From the NCBI RefSeq assembly GCF_000264905.1, contig NW_006763133.1, forward strand, positions 2,366,329 through 2,430,328: a stretch of 64,000 nt of DNA, given 5' to 3'. This document shows positions 59,654 through 64,000 of the stretch, one piece after another. A program made the translations under genes and the position numbers. A model generated the notes under the pieces. The model had not been told where the DNA came from and searched no databases. It was given only the letters and a program-made list of their open reading frames with translations. Origin of the DNA: Stereum hirsutum FP-91666 SS1 (lineage: Eukaryota > Basidiomycota > Agaricomycetes > Russulales > Stereaceae). Numbering within the stretch: position 1 is the first letter of the stretch; the number at the start of each line of letters is the position of its first letter.

Positions 59654-60971
59654 TTTAAGAAATCCCTCAAGCGTTCTCCGATTTCCCTTGTCGGGCAGTT
59701 TTTCTACACACTAGTGAGATGACTAGGTAGAATTCCAGAAATATCGTACAGGTATTCATTCTTGTCTTCAGCAGCAATGCACTATTACTATAGTTGGCAT
59801 TTGTCTTTGAAAACGCAGCGATGTTCACGAGGGAGCTCTTGTCATAATTAATATCTTTGCCTCGAATAGCATTCCAGTCTACAATTATGCTTTCGACACA
59901 TTCCTATAATCAGTAATTGCGTAGCGCCGGTTTGTGCTCCGCACGCAACAGCCTGCGGCAGCTCGAACTTTCTTTTGAATTTACACAATTTTGTCCTCCA
60001 AGATGAACTTCCTCAGGTTCTTGAACATAAGAAGAAGCGCTCGGCAAAGCGACGGCAGGCTAAATGATGTAATTCTGCCGACATGAGGCCGGCCACGCTA
60101 GAGGGGAGCGTTGAGATGTGTGAGACGCTCTTTCAATCCGACTCCTCGACGTCCCAGCACTTCGAATTCCTGCGGCTTAGTGGTATTCTTGCGGACTATA
60201 CTACCTCTAACGCCACAATCAATCTCCGAGGCTTCTTGCCCTCCTCCCTCGCCTTTTCGGAAGTGGGCTCTCTCAGTATAGCCAACCCAACCAACTCCAT
60301 TCTAGACTGTGTCTCCGCCGCGTCATCCCGTTACTGCCCTTAGTTTGCCCTGGCCCTGTTCTGGCTCTAGCTCGTCCAGTATCCTTGACCACTATTCTGA
60401 GCAAGAAGAACCTTCATCGGTCTCTATTGACTTGCCGTAATAGTTGGCCCATAATCCCAGCCTCGCCGATTTCAAGTTCTTCTGCAACACGCCCCCTCGA
60501 GGTCTCCCACCAGGGCGCACTGCATATCCGATCGAGACGAAGGGTGAGATATATACCTCTATTTCAAGCGCTTCTGTCCCCCTCCACCCACAAAGGTCAC
60601 TCTCATCCCTCTCGTTTGGCTCTTACATAAACTTTACTCCCCACATCTCACATCTCACATCTGCGCTTTGCGCATCTCACGATGAGGGGCTCTTATTTTG
60701 AGCCAGTCATCGGCAGTCATTTCCTACTCCTCGCGATCAGGCTCAAGCTCACGCAAATTTTGCCAGGCTCACTCTGCCCGATCCCCGATTCCACTGAAGC
60801 CTGAGCTCGAAGTTCTTCTCAGACCCGAGTCGAGAGAGGCCCTATCCCTATCCTCGTTCTAGTCTATTCTCATCCTCGACTTCGCAAGTTCGAATTCGCA
60901 CTTGACTTTGCACCAGTGCCCATACCACATACCGCACACACAAAACAACAACTAAATAAGGAGCGAGAACG
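59654..60971. other. Intergenic between MCH1-like and AIG1-like genes
   Basis: 1.3 kb. An 86-residue plus-strand frame (60083-60343) has no motif. The part before 60972 is pyrimidine-rich with a short tandem ATCTCAC run at about 60643-60662, likely leader of the downstream gene. Confidence 0.4.
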
Positions 60972-62161
60972 ATGTCAGCTCCGAAGCGCGATCCGACAGT
61001 AACTCTTCAACAGAGAGCATGTGCGTTGCTCCTTCATGGTTCGGCGGCCGCTGTTATGGCCTACGGCTGGTTCAGCATGCATGGGACACCGCTGGATGAT
61101 TGGATTAATAGCCAGAAAGGGGGGCATTTTCAGTTTTTGACGATTCAAGGGTGAGTTTGAGTCTGAATCAGGTCACGGACATCTGTTCCATGGGTTTAGG
61201 CCGCAATTGCTTTTTTGGAAGCGCGAGAAATGAACTCGAGTTCTTAGTGATCCTTGAGTGGCGCAGACTCTATACAAGTGGAGCTGACCGATAGTTTCTG
61301 TTTTGCCTGGATAGGTTGATGGTGGCATGGGCTACTACCGTGATTAGTATTGGATGTGACCTTGTTCCTTCCTTTACCGGTACGTCTAATTTGCGTTCGA
61401 TTCGAGCCCATTGGACGAGTAAGCTAACATTTGGCGCCACACCAGCTTTGAAGACGGTCAAACGAACATTGTTCATGATAGCAATGCCCGTACGCTGCAT
61501 CCTATCCTCTAACATCCACCTCCGAGACTGACGAGATATTTCTCGTCCACCGCTCGATGATATTCCATAGCTCTCTATCGTGATCTCCACAATTTACTGG
61601 TCACTCTACCTCTTCGCCCCCGGCCTCATCCTCCAAACCGTCCCCTCCGAAGGCGAACCCTCCTCGTCCGACTTCACCCCCGAGCCCTTCCGCCTGCGGC
61701 TGTCTACCGACCTCGCTCTGCACGCCATTCCCGCGATATCGATGTTCGCAGATTTCAAGCTGTTTGAGCAGAAATACAGTGCGAGGGACGCTAGGCTCGG
61801 CGCTCCGTTGATGGCGCTCGGGGCGGCGCTGTGGTACGGGTGTTGGGTGGAATGGTTGGCTACGTATAACGGGATCTGTGAGTCCTCGTTTATCACCATG
61901 ACTCCTTTTGAGCCTGTGTCTATCTAGAAAACGAAGGGATACGCGGATGAGACTAATTTGTGTTGTGTTATCTTTTTGGTAGTCCCATATCCGTTCTTGA
62001 CCGAGAACCCATTCCCAATCCGTGTGGCCATCTACGCTGGAGCGACGTCTATCGCCCTCGTCTCTTTCTGGGTTATCAATGCGCTTCATACTCGTCCGTG
62101 GTTGGGTTCTTCAAGTCCATACCCACTGCAGGCGAATGGCGCCAAGGCCAAGTCGACTTGA
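60972..62161 (+). CDS. FAR-17a/AIG1-like integral membrane protein
   Basis: Multi-pass membrane protein of the family of androgen-induced AIG1 and ADTRP; the animal members are threonine hydrolases acting on fatty-acid esters of hydroxy fatty acids. Exons join as MSAPKRDPTVTLQQRACALL, then GGHFQFLTIQG, LMVAWATTVISIGCDL, ALKTVKRTLFMIAMP, LSIVISTIYWSLYLFAPGLI, a loop, STDLALHAIPAISMFADFKL and FEQKY (the conserved His of the family lies in ALHAIP), WYGCWVEWLATYNGIFPYPF and VAIYAGATSIALVSFWVINA. The end is NGAKAKST, stop TGA 62159. About five to six transmembrane helices. Enzymatic role here is inferred from family only. Confidence 0.82.
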
Positions 62162-62322
62162 GCATTCGGTGCTCCTGCCGTAGAGTTCTAACGTACACGA
62201 CGCCCTGGTGTAGGTAGTGGGGAGGAATACGATATGTGTCCTAGGTGGTAGGACTTATGGCAAAATCTGGATCAAGACTTGTGTGTCATCCGGGGGAGAG
62301 GTTGTGTATTATAATTAGAAGT

Positions 62323-62426
62323 ATTAGGGCATATATGTAGCGATGTAAACTCAACCCGTCGGCCAATCAGGAAGCGAGCTCTCGCGGTGGCTCCAACGTT
62401 TTGAACCGCTACATATATACCCTAAT
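62323..62426. repeat. 104-bp inverted-repeat (MITE/hairpin-like) element
   Basis: The arms at 62323-62342 (ATTAGGGCATATATGTAGCG) and 62407-62426 are reverse complements with one mismatch over 20 nt. The centre has no coding. It lies about 160 bp after the AIG1-like stop codon. No clear target-site duplication. Confidence 0.6.
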
Positions 62427-63420
62427 GGTAGGATGTGCATAATTTATCGGACGAACGATACCATGGACCCCGACATATTATTGCCATTTATTTAATTTCT
62501 AACTCCATACAGAAATTCAGAACTGCATGCAGTCCACCCGAAACTATGTGTCGGGTGGCGAGCTTTCGTGAGGCACACGGTGACATGCAACTCTCGAGCG
62601 TTCAACCCCTGTTCACTCAGACGTCCTCGTTGACCTTTCCATGACTTGGAACTACTAGAAAGCCGCCGTGATCAGGTATTTCCCTACTTACAATAAGGTC
62701 AAGCCATCCATGTGAGCAATCAACGTTTCAACGCTCCAAACCGAGTCCAATGACGGTAGTACCAACATGATTGTGATGCCTACAGTCCACCCTCCCCTTC
62801 CCAAGTCCCCATCCCTAACATGCCCACCACCCAACACCCCTATATCACCAAACTACAACAAACAACAATGACTCTCTCTACGTAGACTCGTTCAAATGTA
62901 CATGATAGACGATAAAGAAAGAAAAAAGTGTTCTTCAGAAAACTAATATGTATGTAGGTACGAAGGCGAAAGGAGAAAGTGCAAGGGGGGTGTTCCATTT
63001 ACATTTTTGAGATGAAGCTCTGACTCTGATGTGTGCAGAAAGGACGGAAGGAAGATGATACAGTGGAATAATCTTTTTTGTGAAGTCGAGGTATGAGGGG
63101 GAGATGTGGAATGGGACTGTGAAAGTGAAGTATGTCCGGGAGGTATAGGTATAGTACAACAGAGGATCTAAAAGTGACGGTGCAAAGAAACAGATGATGA
63201 CGTGGACGACTGCCATCGTGTGGAAAGAAAAGAGAAAGAGAAAGGAATAAGAAACCGAGGACGATGAGGTGCTGCACCGCGCTAGAGCCAACGCGTATGC
63301 GATGGCCCAGTTGAACACGCAACGCGTAAAAAAATCTGAGAAGAGGACGAGGCTGGCATGAAGGTGGGTGCACAGCGACACCCCCGGCATCCGTATCCCT
63401 CCTTCACTCGCCCGTCGCAC
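62427..63420. other. Convergent spacer between AIG1-like and MFS genes
   Basis: About 1 kb. The 161-residue minus-strand frame at 62935-63420 begins next to the MFS stop codon and is pyrimidine-derived (Phe/Leu/Ser/Tyr-rich), most likely 3' untranslated sequence. Confidence 0.45.
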
Positions 63421-64000
63421 TTACTCAAAAGCCAACGCCGCGACCTCACCCTCCGCGCCATTATTCGCACCATCCGCGTATATCAGCTTCCTGCTCCGTT
63501 CCAAACTTCCAGAGAGGATAGTCCCGGCTCCGGTGATAGCGACCATGACGATGACCCACAGATATCCGCCACAGATATTAGAGTCGAGGGAGAAGGCGAA
63601 GACTGAACTATCGGATTTAAACGATACAGATGTCAGCAAATTGGGATTATGGATGTAAACGGTAGTGAAGAAGGATCAAAGGCTGAGATGGGATAAAGAG
63701 GTATGCATACCTGGCAAGAGCGGGGGCGAACGCTCTGGCGAAACACATCGAGAACTGGACGATACCGTTCGTCACTCCGAGACATCCCTTGGGTGCACCT
63801 TGCTTGACGAGAATCATGCTAATTCTAAGCCCCAAAAAAATCGAACAAAAAAGACAAGTCAGTACCCAGTAAGACCAGTGAAGGACCTTCAAATCCAAGG
63901 GGTTCACGGGCGTGGAGTAAGTTAGCAAAGGCGGAAGATGACATACGAATACGCAAGACACGCAGCCCTCGTGAAGGCCAGCACCGCCGCGACGCCACAC
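63421..64000 (-). CDS. MFS transporter (DHA1-like), C-terminal end only
   Basis: The right window edge cuts the gene. Exons read CGVAAVLAFTRAACLAYS, then after an intron ISMILVKQGAPKGCLGVTNG and IVQFSMCFARAFAPALA, then SSLFAFSLDSNICGGYLWVI, VMVAITGAGTILSGSLE and a polar tail EVAALAFE, stop TAA at 63421. The GxxNG followed by an amphipathic helix with R.F.PA and the last helix pair match the C-terminus of basidiomycete MFS exporters. The substrate cannot be inferred. Confidence 0.78.

Noticed and set aside
60083..60343. 86-residue plus-strand frame in the MCH1-like/AIG1-like spacer
   Set aside because: No motif and no supporting splice pattern.
62935..63420. 161-residue minus-strand frame rich in Phe, Ser and Tyr
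   Set aside because: Directly follows the MFS stop codon and reflects pyrimidine-rich 3' untranslated sequence.

Overview
The window reads as nuclear DNA of a basidiomycete fungus, most likely a mushroom-forming agaricomycete. Genes are dense and lie on both strands. Nearly all are broken by many short introns (about 45-85 nt). The gene set is fungal (Sso1-type syntaxin, MSS51, Eco1, AIM25-type scramblase, MCH1-type transporter), and there is a gene of the KDZ-transposon-associated CxC5/CxC6 kind that is common in mushrooms. All CDS coordinates are gene spans that include introns. Exons were joined by hand from splice sites and reading frame, so individual junctions can be off. One assembly gap of 663 N lies at 38025-38687.

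Layout. 1-7069 (all minus strand): 5' part of a plasma-membrane syntaxin, argininosuccinate lyase (ARG4), an NTF2-like protein and a membrane-anchored M24 aminopeptidase. 7589-15423: an AlkB dioxygenase with CUE-like and GRF domains (+), a membrane M13 metallopeptidase (-), and the mitochondrial MSS51 protein (+). 15525-23546: the replication factor CDC45 (+) behind four MluI-box motifs, then a divergent pair of mitochondrial genes, an AIM25-like scramblase (-) and the translation initiation factor IF-2 (+). 23760-32329: divergent acid phosphatase (-) and multicopper oxidase (+), then divergent CHORD/CS co-chaperone (-) and a mitochondrial-carrier-like protein (+) whose start codons are only 100 bp apart.

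32330-40000 is the accessory part: gene-poor, repeat-bearing, with the gap. It holds a KDZ-associated CxC5/CxC6 gene whose 5' half is on the minus strand and whose 3' half is on the plus strand, as expected after an inversion that broke inside an intron. It also holds two inverted-repeat elements, a direct repeat pair and an unrecognised gene cut by the gap.

40174-64000 returns to ordinary gene content: a mitochondrial ALKBH7-like protein, a degenerate SDR/DUF1776-like protein, a spliced gene for a 59-residue unknown protein, the TOR subunit LST8 (with a GC-AG intron), the very large NAD(P)H glutamate synthase GLT1, the cohesin acetyltransferase ECO1 divergent from an MCH1-like transporter, an AIG1/FAR-17a-like membrane protein, and the C-terminal end of an MFS transporter.

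Shared themes: nitrogen and arginine metabolism (ARG4, GLT1, LST8 as TOR input), S-phase genes with matching promoter motifs (CDC45, ECO1), mitochondrial function (MSS51, IF-2, AIM25-like, carrier-like, ALKBH7-like), and secreted or surface hydrolases and oxidases (M24, M13, phosphatase, multicopper oxidase). No rRNA, tRNA or CRISPR was recognised.
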